Notes: generated from the letters alone by a model not told the origin. Shown: positions 17,855-26,568, counted from the first letter of the stretch. The stretch is 49,808 nt of DNA from SIG440 sp045580025 (GCA_045580025.1 JAZNNB010000023.1:1-49808); one strand, 5' to 3'. Made by a program: numbers and translations.

Positions 17855-17886
17855 AAATAGAGCTTGCAAAAATGCAAGCTCTATTT
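17855..17886 (-). terminator. Terminator of the PepSY lipoprotein gene
   Basis: A 13-bp stem (AAATAGAGCTTGC and its complement) with a six-base loop and a T run on the minus strand, three bases after the stop codon. Confidence 0.85.
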
Positions 17887-17889
17887 CTA

Positions 17890-18405
17890 TCAATCTCTTT
17901 CCATTTCCCATTCTAAAATCGTTCCGTCAATGGCATTTATTTTTGCATCATATTCGGTGGTGTCTTTTTTGAAATCCACCTCATATTGCCATACCCCGTT
18001 TTCCTTTTCAATCTCGATTATATCAAAAATCACGCTTTCAGTTGTTACGTTGGCTTTTTTCAGAGCGATTTCCTTTGCTTTTTCCTCACCTATGAATTTT
18101 GCTTTTTCTTCATTTGTGGGTAATGAGTTGCCGTTGTTTTTGGTCCGGTCGCCCTCTGCCGCTATTTTTTCGCCATTCGCCATTGAAGAATTTCCGTCAT
18201 TCATTGAGTTGCCACTTTCAAGCATTCCCTTTTCGTCATTCATCATAGCTTTTCCGTCATTCACAAGTGCATCAGCACCTTTTTCCACCTGCTGTGCTCC
18301 TTCTTTTACGGCATTCTTTCCTGTCTCTACGGCATTACAGCCCGCCACAAGGCACACAAGCAAACTTGTTGTCGCTATTATTGTTGCTAATTTTTTTATA
18401 TTCAA
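17890..18405 (-). CDS. Lipoprotein with C-terminal PepSY domain
   Basis: A small exported lipoprotein with signal peptide and lipobox LVAGC near residue 23. A low-complexity Asn/Gly/Glu/Met-rich linker (about residues 35-100) precedes a PepSY-type domain (KAKEIALKKANVT..., with WQYEVDFKK and DGTILEWE) in the last 65 residues. PepSY domains are thought to inhibit or bind proteases or the cell wall. An ATG at 18414 is fused directly to the AAGGAG ribosome site. The TTG at 18405, nine bases downstream of it, is the better-spaced start. The function is not known. Confidence 0.8.
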   Translation of the reverse strand: MNIKKLATIIATTSLLVCLVAGCNAVETGKNAVKEGAQQVEKGADALVNDGKAMMNDEKGMLESGNSMNDGNSSMANGEKIAAEGDRTKNNGNSLPTNEEKAKFIGEEKAKEIALKKANVTTESVIFDIIEIEKENGVWQYEVDFKKDTTEYDAKINAIDGTILEWEMERD

Positions 18406-18560
18406 AATATTCATCTCCTTTGACAGTAGTATATGTTTTTACAAATAAAATAATCGTGTAAATAAAAATTTTTTCAATGGTTTTCAAACAGCAAATGCTT
18501 GTTCACACAAGGAGTATATCATTGCTTTCAAACTGTTACCCTATCAAATTCATAAAACAA

Positions 18561-18597
18561 AACCCCTTGGCAATGGAATTTTCCAACACCAAGGGTT
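18561..18597 (-). terminator. Probable terminator of the symporter operon
   Basis: Imperfect hairpin with CCCTTGG / CCAAGGGG outer arms, then TTTTGTTTT on the minus strand. It lies about 70 bases after the symporter stop. The rest of the 260-base spacer (18406-18669) shows no gene. Confidence 0.6.
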
Positions 18598-18669
18598 CTT
18601 TGTCTATTCATTACGAAGCGTGAAAACAAAACTCGTAAAGTTTTGATTTAACAATCAATCATTTATATT

Positions 18670-20268
18670 TTATAAAGCGCGAAGATATGGCAACGCGTAG
18701 CAGAAAACAAAAAACAGTCCCAACAAAACGCCAAATCCCATATATAAATAAGCCAATCTATTTGTCTTCTTTTCTTCGCATTCATCCTTTTCACTATCGG
18801 GGCGAATATGAATTTCCTCATATTTTTCAACATCCGCAGATGTTACCTTTTTAACTGTACTTCCGACAATTATGCCAACAACACTAAAAACCAAGCCTAT
18901 AAAAAACGGATCCAGATATATTGGCAAGCTAAAACCGCCAACAGCCGAAGCTGCTTTTGGAATTGCACATCCGGCAAAACCTAAAAGCATGCCCCAGAAT
19001 GCACCAGCCTCACTTATTTTCTTGGACCATATACTTGTTATGGCAACTATACCCCACGAGCTTGCAATAACCGTTCCACCAAAGTACATAATCCAGAAAA
19101 TCTGCGGGGGATTAAAAAATGCAATAAATAAAACTATGACGCTTACTACTGCCATTCCAATACGGGATTTTTTGAGTTCTTTTTCAACACTTTCCCCTTT
19201 TTTCTTAAGCACATCATTAGTAAGAGATGAACCAATCAATGACAGGAATGTTGATGCAGACGAAATGCCGGCTGACAGAATTCCGGTAAGCATTATAACT
19301 CCAATAAACGTAGGCATACAATTCATAGCAGCCCATATAATAGAAGTGCTTGAATCAGTAAGATTGGGATTGATTTTGTATACAAAAGCTGCAGTGAAAT
19401 ACAGTGCAGTAGTTACACACACTACGCCGATTGAAGCCCATATAGAAGAACGAACAACCGTATGTTCATTTTTCGCCATTAGGTAGCGACTTGTTTGCCA
19501 CGGACTGACCATAACAACAACCGCCCATACAATACCATACACAACAGCCCATATGAGATTCATGGTGCCTGCCTGGTACATATAGTCAAGATTGTTAGTC
19601 CACGAAATTATCCCAGGGCGAGTAACAGAACGGGCAAGTTCAGTTATAGCCTCGTTCCAACCGCCGGCAACATTAGTAACAAGCGGAATTCCAACTAAAG
19701 CAGCAGCAAGGAATATAATAAACATAATGGTATCGGTAATAAGAACGCCCATTGAGCCTGAATAAACCGTAAAAATCGTAAATGACAGCCACGCAATTAT
19801 TACACATACGCGATAATCAAAATTTGTCAGAGTTGTCATAAGAGTAGATACACCCTGAATTGCCGACAGCAAATACGCAGACACAGCAATAATAAGCGTT
19901 AACGATGCAAGTTTTCTTATTCTGTTTGAAGAAAAACGATATGCAAAATATTCAGGAACTGTATTTACTTTAACTCTTCTTATATATTTTCCAAAAAGAT
20001 TTGCACCATAAACATATCCCGATGCTTGCAATATGCCAACAATAACAATACCCATAAAAAATCCACTGTATACTTCACCGGTGTCACCCAAAAATGCACC
20101 AGTACTTAGAAAAGATGCAATAAGTGAACCAACAATGAGAATTACAGGCGCTCTTCGTCCTGCAACATAATAATCGTTTATATTTTTAACTTTACGGCCT
20201 GCAAACATGCCTATAACAACAAATAAAACCATTGCTATAACAGTGCCGATTGCATAAACATTAAACAT
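18670..20268 (-). CDS. Sodium:solute symporter (SSS family)
   Basis: A 532-residue integral membrane carrier with about 13 hydrophobic segments. The start (VIGMFAGRKVKNINDYYVAGRR) and the segment GSLIASFLSTGAFLGDTGE are typical of the family, which couples uptake of sugars, amino acids, vitamins or organic acids to sodium. The C-terminus is short and charged after helix 12. It follows a 30-residue membrane peptide by two bases and an ATP-grasp gene beyond that. The substrate cannot be assigned; the operon partner suggests the solute is used by the ATP-grasp enzyme (inference). Confidence 0.92.
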   Translation of the reverse strand: MFNVYAIGTVIAMVLFVVIGMFAGRKVKNINDYYVAGRRAPVILIVGSLIASFLSTGAFLGDTGEVYSGFFMGIVIVGILQASGYVYGANLFGKYIRRVKVNTVPEYFAYRFSSNRIRKLASLTLIIAVSAYLLSAIQGVSTLMTTLTNFDYRVCVIIAWLSFTIFTVYSGSMGVLITDTIMFIIFLAAALVGIPLVTNVAGGWNEAITELARSVTRPGIISWTNNLDYMYQAGTMNLIWAVVYGIVWAVVVMVSPWQTSRYLMAKNEHTVVRSSIWASIGVVCVTTALYFTAAFVYKINPNLTDSSTSIIWAAMNCMPTFIGVIMLTGILSAGISSASTFLSLIGSSLTNDVLKKKGESVEKELKKSRIGMAVVSVIVLFIAFFNPPQIFWIMYFGGTVIASSWGIVAITSIWSKKISEAGAFWGMLLGFAGCAIPKAASAVGGFSLPIYLDPFFIGLVFSVVGIIVGSTVKKVTSADVEKYEEIHIRPDSEKDECEEKKTNRLAYLYMGFGVLLGLFFVFCYALPYLRAL

Positions 20269-20270
20269 AA

Positions 20271-20363
20271 TTATTTATCTCTCCATTTCCCTGTCATAAG
20301 ACAGTAAAATATAGCCGATATTACATACCAGACACCAAACGCAATCGAAAGAACAATTTCCAT
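20271..20363 (-). CDS. 30-residue single-span membrane peptide upstream of symporter
   Basis: A very short reading frame starting MEIVLSIAFGVWY. It has one hydrophobic stretch (residues 3-23) and a positive tail (GKWRDK) that would stay in the cytoplasm. It has an excellent GGGAGGAATAGAA ribosome site before ATG 20363. Spacing is two bases to the ATP-grasp stop on one side and two bases to the symporter ATG on the other, so all three should be translated together. Some SSS carriers are known to have short hydrophobic accessory peptides; whether this belongs to that family needs a profile search. Confidence 0.8.
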   Translation of the reverse strand: MEIVLSIAFGVWYVISAIFYCLMTGKWRDK

Positions 20364-20365
20364 TT

Positions 20366-21493
20366 CTATTCCTCCCACCAGAATTGATATGAAGGCTTCC
20401 AGCCTATAATTTCTTCAAATTCTTTACGCAAACCTCTTCCTCGGCCCAGCTGGTCACCAACAAATTCGCCTGCCCAGTTCCCTTCTACAACACACCAGCC
20501 TTTTTTCGACAATGCCATATCCCATCCTACATAACAGATGTCAGGCATTACATTAAGCATAAGGTCATTTGCCATTTCAATAAGTTCATCCCACTTGGGA
20601 ATCTGAAAACCTTCTATTCTTACTCCTGTATCAGGGTGATATTCAAAGGATTCTCCGCTTTCAGGGATTCCCTTGCCGGCAATCACACCTGTTTTTGGAT
20701 CAACAAGTGCCATAATACTTCCTGCAGCGGCATTTATTAAGAATGACCCGCCTCTGCCAATATCAATACGGGGATACCAAATATTTACCTTGTCCCCAAC
20801 ACGAACAGTAACCAAACGAATTGACTGAAGAGACTCTGGGTGAAGCGCTGCCATTTCTTCGTCCTGATCAACAATTTCTTCAAGCATCATTGCAGAAAAA
20901 TCTCCGTAGTGATATTTATCTCCAAGGACATTTCTTTCCTGCAATATTTTTTCAAACACTTCTTTGGGAGAGGAATCCCCTACACTCTCTTTGTGTACGC
21001 CTATGCCTGCACTCATACCGACAGGTTTTACCACAAATGAAGGGTGGTTTTTAACAAACTCTTCAAAGCTTTCATAATCGTCTTCATCTTTAATCAAAAT
21101 CGCATCTCGACGATAGTATTTTTTCATCAGCTCGTATGCTTCCCATTTGTTATCAAGATAGTGGCGATTTTCAACAGAGTTAAGATGCCTCATATATATA
21201 AAGCGATTTCTGTATGTAAGGTATTCCTGTTTCTGTGCATGAGTTTTCTCAGGAAAATTAAAATAAAACTCTTCTTTGATATTATTTCCATACACCCAAT
21301 AATCATATATTGATTTAAAGAACACATCTTCTTTTTCTTGCTCCGTAGCATTTGGCATATGCAAATCAATTACATCAGTAATGCTTTTCAATCTCTTTTC
21401 ATTTGAATAAAATTCCTTATGTACTTCAAAAAGCTTTTTCCCTATCTCCCTCATTTCATCCGAATTTTCAGTAATACGAATAATTCCCTTCAT
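20366..21493 (-). CDS. Sugar-transfer-associated ATP-grasp protein
   Basis: A 375-residue cytoplasmic protein of the ATP-grasp fold. The nucleotide lid FVVKPVGMSAGIGVH lies near residue 155. The metal-binding end is seen in GWDMALSKKGWCVVEGNW near residue 325, followed by GRGLRKEFEEIIG. This resembles the ATP-grasp group predicted to act in cell-surface polysaccharide or sugar-acid ligation. AAAGGAG precedes the ATG. It is first in an operon with a 30-residue peptide and a sodium symporter. The substrate pair is unknown; carboxylate-amine or carboxylate-thiol ligation is the general family chemistry. Confidence 0.85.
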   Translation of the reverse strand: MKGIIRITENSDEMREIGKKLFEVHKEFYSNEKRLKSITDVIDLHMPNATEQEKEDVFFKSIYDYWVYGNNIKEEFYFNFPEKTHAQKQEYLTYRNRFIYMRHLNSVENRHYLDNKWEAYELMKKYYRRDAILIKDEDDYESFEEFVKNHPSFVVKPVGMSAGIGVHKESVGDSSPKEVFEKILQERNVLGDKYHYGDFSAMMLEEIVDQDEEMAALHPESLQSIRLVTVRVGDKVNIWYPRIDIGRGGSFLINAAAGSIMALVDPKTGVIAGKGIPESGESFEYHPDTGVRIEGFQIPKWDELIEMANDLMLNVMPDICYVGWDMALSKKGWCVVEGNWAGEFVGDQLGRGRGLRKEFEEIIGWKPSYQFWWEE

Positions 21494-21642
21494 GGTATTC
21501 TCCTTTGCTATTATTCTTGCTTATAAAAATTTGCAAGGCGTAGAATAAACTCCTGAACCAATCGCCCGTTTGAATGTATAAAGGTTATGTAAAATTAAGA
21601 CAAAAGTTCTTTTTGTACTATTTATTCTAATATCTCATTTTT
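21494..21642 (-). other. Leader of the ATP-grasp/symporter operon
   Basis: About 140 transcribed bases before the start codon. TTTATTCTA (21621-21629) and TAGAATAAA (21541-21549) are perfect 9-base complements enclosing 71 bases. Inside is a small hairpin with ACAAAA and TTTTGT arms. No named riboswitch motif was recognised. Confidence 0.4.
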
Positions 21643-21671
21643 ATTTTATATCATTTTTGAGGGATTGTCAA
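21643..21671 (-). promoter_or_regulatory. Sigma-A promoter of the ATP-grasp/symporter operon
   Basis: Minus strand TTGACA (21666-21671), 17-base spacer, TAAAAT (21643-21648). Confidence 0.75.
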
Positions 21672-21824
21672 TATTTTTCCGCACGCCCTTTGTGCCGTGC
21701 AGAACTCCCTTTGATGGCAGTTAATGCCTACTGTCAAGCAGGAAAAGGATTTGCTGGATTTTAAACACCACGAATTTCAGAGTTTTATGTTTTGGGTTTA
21801 ATTCGGTTCACGATACTAAACCCC

Positions 21825-21861
21825 AAACGAAAGGGTTGAGCAATGCTCAACCCTTTCGTTT
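21825..21861. terminator. Perfect 17-bp hairpin, probable terminator
   Basis: AAACGAAAGGGTTGAGC and its exact complement around a three-base loop, followed on the plus strand by TTTTATC. It lies directly after the stop codon of the rubrerythrin remnant, where a terminator of the former gene would be. Confidence 0.65.
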
Positions 21862-21865
21862 TATC

Positions 21866-21922
21866 TTATTTAAAGTACCTCTTAAGAAGTCCTTCAAGAC
21901 CTCTTCCGTGCCGAGCTTCGTT
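21866..21922 (-). pseudogene. Remnant of a second rubrerythrin gene (C-terminal end)
   Basis: Reading the minus strand, the last 18 codons before a TAA give NEARHGRGLEGLLKRYFK. The intact rubrerythrin at 26846-27433 ends DEARHGRGLEGLLRRYFN, and the DNA is also nearly identical over this stretch. Upstream of it the similarity stops and the frame soon hits a stop codon, so only the 3' tip survives. This is a decayed paralogue or recombination scar, not a working gene. Confidence 0.8.
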
Positions 21923-21968
21923 GCATAAAATCAGGCAATTTTATCTGGACGCATAATCCCAAACTCTT

Positions 21969-22036
21969 TAAAAGTTTTATAAACCACACCAAAAAACTCC
22001 ACCGATTTTTGTAAACCAAAGTAAAAGTTTTATAAA
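21969..22036. repeat. Short direct repeat in the 21.5-22.2 kb spacer
   Basis: TAAAAGTTTTATAAA occurs at 21969-21983 and 22022-22036, 53 bases apart. The surrounding 680-base spacer otherwise holds only the promoter, the rubrerythrin remnant and terminators listed here. Confidence 0.5.
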
Positions 22037-22083
22037 TCAGATAGTTATTTTATAAGCCTTTTAAAATTTTAGGTATACAAAAA

Positions 22084-22114
22084 GACGCTGTTTCCCTTTT
22101 AAAGAAACAACGCC
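22084..22114 (-). terminator. Probable terminator of the giant secreted protein gene
   Basis: GGCGTTGTTTC and GAAACAGCGTC arms (minus strand) with a nine-base loop, then TTTTTG. It lies 60 bases after the stop codon. Confidence 0.75.
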
Positions 22115-22173
22115 TTATAATTTGATTATTAAATTTCAAAAGCCTTTTTGGAGCAATTTTGAGCCTTTATAAA

Positions 22174-25100
22174 CTATTCTATAACCATCTTAACCACCTC
22201 GGCATTAACCAAAGGCTTAAGATTAGTTAATCCACTCCACATGAACATTTTAACATAGTCACCGCTTGCGTAGGTGTAACTTTCAAACCATATATCTATA
22301 CCTGTATCGGAATAACTACCTACACTTAAAGGCTGAGTTGTTATACCTTTCATTCGACCATCGCTACTATATACTGCAAATACTGCATCGGCAGTAAGAA
22401 CATCATTTGTGTTATTTTTAGCAAAAGCATTAACTGTTAATTGCTTATCGGCATAGGAATAGTTTAATATTGAAATTTCATAATCATCAACTTCATATAG
22501 AACTGCAAAAACATTTCCATCATTATTGCCAGATGTTATCTCATCGCAAGTAGCTTCTGCTGTAACAAAATACTGTTTTCTATTATCAACAAATTTAATC
22601 TCATCAGGACTTAATTCAAACCTAACACTTTCAGTGCCACCTACCGCAAGGCTCATAACTTGGCTGTCAAGTACTTCACCATTCACACCATCTTCGCGTA
22701 GTGATACTGTTATTTTGTCTGCGTTATTATATCCAATATTAGAAATATCTGCCGTAATAGTATATACGCCGCCTTCAATTATATCTATATTCTCAACACT
22801 GATATCCGCATTACCCACCATAAAACTCAACAGATTATTATCTGTATTGTATTCATCTTCTGATATAGCAGCTATTAATTCAAGAGTTCTTAATGACATA
22901 TTTTCAGGCTTATTGTAAACAAACTCTACTTCTGTTGTATCATTTGGTTTCAACACATCTGTAGATGATATTGAATTATTGATTATGCCGTTATCCGAAA
23001 CAGACAACTCAAAACCATTTATAGGTAATTCGCCAACATTTTTTACAGTAGCATAAATAGTCATTGTTTCTTCATCAATGTAAGAATTAACAATCTCAAT
23101 ATCATACGCTGGTGTCAATTCCACAGTATATAAATCAGTCTGTATTATCTCATTGTTTTCTAATATACCGTAGTTGAATGCAACAAGCATTGTGCCATCG
23201 TCGTTCAATATTCCACTTGGATATTTGGCTTGATTTTCTAATGATGTAATAGCAATATCCTTGTTCCACTCTGAACCGTCATTAAACGCAGTATATATAT
23301 TTGTTCCTGTGGCATCCGCTTTTGTCCAATATACCGCAACATCGCCATCTGAATTTTGGCTAATCGCAAAATTGTCCGTCACACCCATAGTAGCCTCATC
23401 AAATATTGTCTGTGAATTGCTACCCGTTATATCTGTATATACGATATTAGAATTACTATAATAATATATTTTATCTCCTACAAACACAGGATTGGAATCC
23501 AGTATATCATTATTAGTCAACTTGATTGTGTTACCATTATATATAACAGTAATATCTCTGTCTTCAATGGTTTTCAGGTTATTATCTTCATCTGCCACAT
23601 ATGCTACTGCAAATTTATCATCAATATAGCCTGCCGATATAGCAGAGATAGCACCTAAATCCGATTTTAATATATGTGTAACACCTTCTAAATTAGATGC
23701 AACGATAGAGTTTGTTCCGCTTATACCTGTAATATCATTTTCAGAATTAGTCACCCATAAAATCTGAACATTTTCACCGTTAACAGCAATGTAAGGAATG
23801 GTTTCCAAAATATCATTATTAGTTAATGTAATTGGTGTATTAAACCCTGTTCCATTCCATTTCGATACACATATCTCGCCAAGAGCAGCAATATCTGTCA
23901 AGGTCATTTCGTCTGTAAGTTGTGTTTTTTGATTTTGCCATACAAGATAACCATCTTTAAAACAAGGATAGAAATCCGCTGTCCCGTCATCATATACAGC
24001 AACAGGCTCAGACCATTTTGCAGCAATATCATCATATACGGAATAACGAAGTTCTGTTCTGTCTATTGCACTTCGTTCAGGATTATCCCATTGCATAACC
24101 ATAACCTTGGTGCCATTTACATTGCATATTTGAGGTGCCGACTCAGTATAAATGTTTTCAGCCAAAATATTTAAGTTCTTGTTAGAAAAGTCTATAGCCA
24201 TCAAAGAGATTTTTTCGTCATCACCATACCAATTAGTTGCATTATTGGCATAATTTCTGCTTTCATTTTCGTAAACTGCATTGATGCTTATATCATCTAT
24301 CATATCATTGGCAGTCATCAACATAATGCCTCCATCTTTTATAAGACCGCTATTATTGCCTGTTTCATACAAAAGATATTCTCCTTTTGCGAATTCTTTC
24401 TTCGCAACTTCTTTGCCAAAGACCTTTACATTGATATTAGCTGAGCCATCCACCCACGATTTCAGATATTCTTTATGCAAGGCAGTTTTAATATTAAAGT
24501 TAGCAGCACCCGATGCACCAACTGTAGCCACCTTTGCAATACCAATGCCACCACCGATGTTGGCTCCTAAGTGTGCTTTTAAATAGGCATTGAATACAGG
24601 TTCAAATGTTTCTGGACTGATATTCGTCATTATTCCTTCAATACCAGCACCAACTTCGCCACCGAACTCATAGTAACACGGAACTACCCAAATAAACAAT
24701 TGCCCTTGGTATGTATAGGAGATTTCAGCCTCAAGAGCAAGTTGACCTTCTGCAAATACCCATTTGCCATCAACATACTTTATTTCAGCATATCCTGCAA
24801 CACTTAAATCTCCACTTTTACTGCCACTGCCACCTGCTAAAACATTACCTCCAAATAAGCTCATTTTGTTTATATTAGTCATTTTAAAATCATTTTTTAA
24901 TTGTTTTAGCGTTCTTCCTTGTTTGCTTGCAGCCTTTTTGAAGTCTTTTTTATATTCAGAAAAATCAAAGTCTTTAAAATATGTTGTTTCAACTTCTTTT
25001 CCGTTGACAGTCTTTTTTGTTTTCTCAGATATTATACTTGTACCAAAAACAACATTTATTTTATTATTATCTGCTCTGTCATATTCAACAGAAACAGGAA

Positions 25101-26397
25101 TGAAGTCAAAACTCCAATTTATATCTGTGCCACCAACGACAGGAACACTATCAGGAATAGTAAACCCCGTATCTTTGCCAAGTTTAAAATTTAACCCATC
25201 TGTGCCAGACGAAGGCAACCATTCACCATCTGCTCCTTGCACAACTCGTAATCTTGTTTTTTTAGAGGTAGATTTGCCCGTTGCTGTATCTACCGCCAAA
25301 AGATATATATCTTTATTAGGAGTAAATATCTTGCCTAATTTCAAAGAAGTTGCGGAGTTGTTGGAAATCTCTTCACTCGTTGTTGTTCCTTGAGTTAAAT
25401 ATATCTCAACATTTTTGCACCCATTATTATCAACAGACACAATTAAGTCCGTACTTATATCGCTATCTTTTTCTATATTTACGACCGTATTAAAAATATC
25501 ATAAGTTTTACCTGAACGGGTTAAAACAGCAGAATTTATTATTGGTGCGCCCTTTGAAGTGGATGACGAAAAGTCTATGCCTAAACTTAAATTTATAGCA
25601 TATGCATACAAGTCATCTATAGCTTTTCCGAAAGCTCCACTATGATCATAAGCATGTTCCCATGTTAAGCCTGATGCAATAACTGTGCCTTTTCCTAATG
25701 AATATTCTACAAGTGTTGGTTCATTCGTACTTGAACCTCTTAATATAATGTTGCTGTTATCAGGCAATGTTGATTCCAAAAAATATGTATGAGAACACGC
25801 ATTGTGATTTAAATCACTATTTACTAAAGCATTGTTGTCTGTCAGTTCGCCTGTAACAATGGGATGGTTATAATTAGAAATATAGTTATTATAATCATAA
25901 TAATATGCTTTTGTTACGTTTCCAGGCAACGTATATTCTAGTACTCCTTGACTCCATCCAGAATCACATGCGCCAAAAACAACCACTCCGCCATTTTTTA
26001 TATATTCCTCCATAGACAGTTTGTAAGACAAATAGTTGGAATATGTACTTTGCGTTTGGTCGTTAGCAACAATAATTACATCATAATTAGAAAGTTTCTT
26101 ATTCATCACATCATAAGAATGTACGATTTCATAGTTCGCCAAGTTCGATAATACTGTACTATTAGCATACGAATCCCAAGGCAAATTATCTTGTATGAGC
26201 ATTACATTAGCATCATAGTCTGTACCCATTAACGATATTTGTTGTTCTGTGCTGTTGCCATCATATATGATGGGTTCATGATTTGCTGGAGCTTCCGCTG
26301 TAGATGTCATACCTATTTCTGCAAATACAGATATATTTGTTACATTAGAAACTAACACTCCTATTAACAATAACACACTTAAAATTTTTGTCTTCAT
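22174..26397 (-). CDS. Large secreted multi-domain protein, function unknown
   Basis: A 1407-residue exported protein. The signal peptide starts MKTKILSVLLLIGVL and cleaves near SVFA-EIG (about residue 26). Residues 60-290 look like a glutamine-amidotransferase-like alpha/beta fold (YDVIIVANDQ, GGVVVFGACDSGW, GKGTVIASGLTWEH) without an obvious Cys-His-Glu triad. Residues 520-720 are glycine-rich. Residues 760-1130 contain repeated beta segments like a propeller. The last 270 include two CARDB-like domains (ATVKNVGELPINGFELSV; ITADISNIGYNNADKITVS). No membrane anchor or sortase motif was seen. The ATG at 26397 has GGAGGGACTTTT. It is monocistronic and visibly more AT-rich than the housekeeping neighbours. 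Confidence 0.75.
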   Translation of the reverse strand: MKTKILSVLLLIGVLVSNVTNISVFAEIGMTSTAEAPANHEPIIYDGNSTEQQISLMGTDYDANVMLIQDNLPWDSYANSTVLSNLANYEIVHSYDVMNKKLSNYDVIIVANDQTQSTYSNYLSYKLSMEEYIKNGGVVVFGACDSGWSQGVLEYTLPGNVTKAYYYDYNNYISNYNHPIVTGELTDNNALVNSDLNHNACSHTYFLESTLPDNSNIILRGSSTNEPTLVEYSLGKGTVIASGLTWEHAYDHSGAFGKAIDDLYAYAINLSLGIDFSSSTSKGAPIINSAVLTRSGKTYDIFNTVVNIEKDSDISTDLIVSVDNNGCKNVEIYLTQGTTTSEEISNNSATSLKLGKIFTPNKDIYLLAVDTATGKSTSKKTRLRVVQGADGEWLPSSGTDGLNFKLGKDTGFTIPDSVPVVGGTDINWSFDFIPVSVEYDRADNNKINVVFGTSIISEKTKKTVNGKEVETTYFKDFDFSEYKKDFKKAASKQGRTLKQLKNDFKMTNINKMSLFGGNVLAGGSGSKSGDLSVAGYAEIKYVDGKWVFAEGQLALEAEISYTYQGQLFIWVVPCYYEFGGEVGAGIEGIMTNISPETFEPVFNAYLKAHLGANIGGGIGIAKVATVGASGAANFNIKTALHKEYLKSWVDGSANINVKVFGKEVAKKEFAKGEYLLYETGNNSGLIKDGGIMLMTANDMIDDISINAVYENESRNYANNATNWYGDDEKISLMAIDFSNKNLNILAENIYTESAPQICNVNGTKVMVMQWDNPERSAIDRTELRYSVYDDIAAKWSEPVAVYDDGTADFYPCFKDGYLVWQNQKTQLTDEMTLTDIAALGEICVSKWNGTGFNTPITLTNNDILETIPYIAVNGENVQILWVTNSENDITGISGTNSIVASNLEGVTHILKSDLGAISAISAGYIDDKFAVAYVADEDNNLKTIEDRDITVIYNGNTIKLTNNDILDSNPVFVGDKIYYYSNSNIVYTDITGSNSQTIFDEATMGVTDNFAISQNSDGDVAVYWTKADATGTNIYTAFNDGSEWNKDIAITSLENQAKYPSGILNDDGTMLVAFNYGILENNEIIQTDLYTVELTPAYDIEIVNSYIDEETMTIYATVKNVGELPINGFELSVSDNGIINNSISSTDVLKPNDTTEVEFVYNKPENMSLRTLELIAAISEDEYNTDNNLLSFMVGNADISVENIDIIEGGVYTITADISNIGYNNADKITVSLREDGVNGEVLDSQVMSLAVGGTESVRFELSPDEIKFVDNRKQYFVTAEATCDEITSGNNDGNVFAVLYEVDDYEISILNYSYADKQLTVNAFAKNNTNDVLTADAVFAVYSSDGRMKGITTQPLSVGSYSDTGIDIWFESYTYASGDYVKMFMWSGLTNLKPLVNAEVVKMVIE

Positions 26398-26417
26398 AAA
26401 AGTCCCTCCATAATATG

Positions 26418-26568
26418 AAAAATGCGTGACCCCATTACAGAGCCACGCATGAAAAACATACAAACTCTGACATAAGGTTGCTACTCACTTATACTTACAT
26501 ACTTCGACACAAAGTTGTGATAACCAGATTGTACGCTTTTACCTATTTAGCATACACCTTGTGCCGAA
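26418..26568 (-). promoter_or_regulatory. Structured leader with mutually exclusive hairpins (candidate attenuator or riboswitch)
   Basis: On the minus strand TTCGGCACAAGG (26557-26568) pairs over 12 bp with CTTTGTGTCGAA (26503-26514). Within it GTATGC (26550-26555) pairs with GCGTAC (26531-26536). Downstream, ATGCGTGGCTC (26440-26450) can pair with GGGGTCACGCAT (26422-26433) as a terminator ending in a T run. Alternatively the same arm can pair with CAGAGTTTGTATG (26457-26469). The TATAAT-like -10 at 26584-26589 has no good -35. The remainder of the 450-base spacer is otherwise empty except for the rubrerythrin terminator. Confidence 0.5.

Noticed and set aside
17864..18448. 194-codon plus-strand frame over the PepSY lipoprotein gene
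   Set aside because: The opposite strand has a signal peptide, lipobox, PepSY domain, ribosome site and terminator; this frame has none.
18621..18646. Small hairpin CAAAACT/AGTTTTG after the symporter
   Set aside because: Seven AT-rich pairs without a T run; the stronger hairpin at 18561-18597 explains termination better.
24764..25393. 209-codon plus-strand frame inside the giant gene
   Set aside because: Antisense to a clear secreted-protein gene; composition rich in Leu/Pro/Ser typical of reversed coding DNA; no ribosome site.
26418..26568. c-di-GMP-I or c-di-AMP riboswitch before the giant gene
   Set aside because: The conserved cores of those classes are not present; only the terminator/antiterminator architecture is similar.
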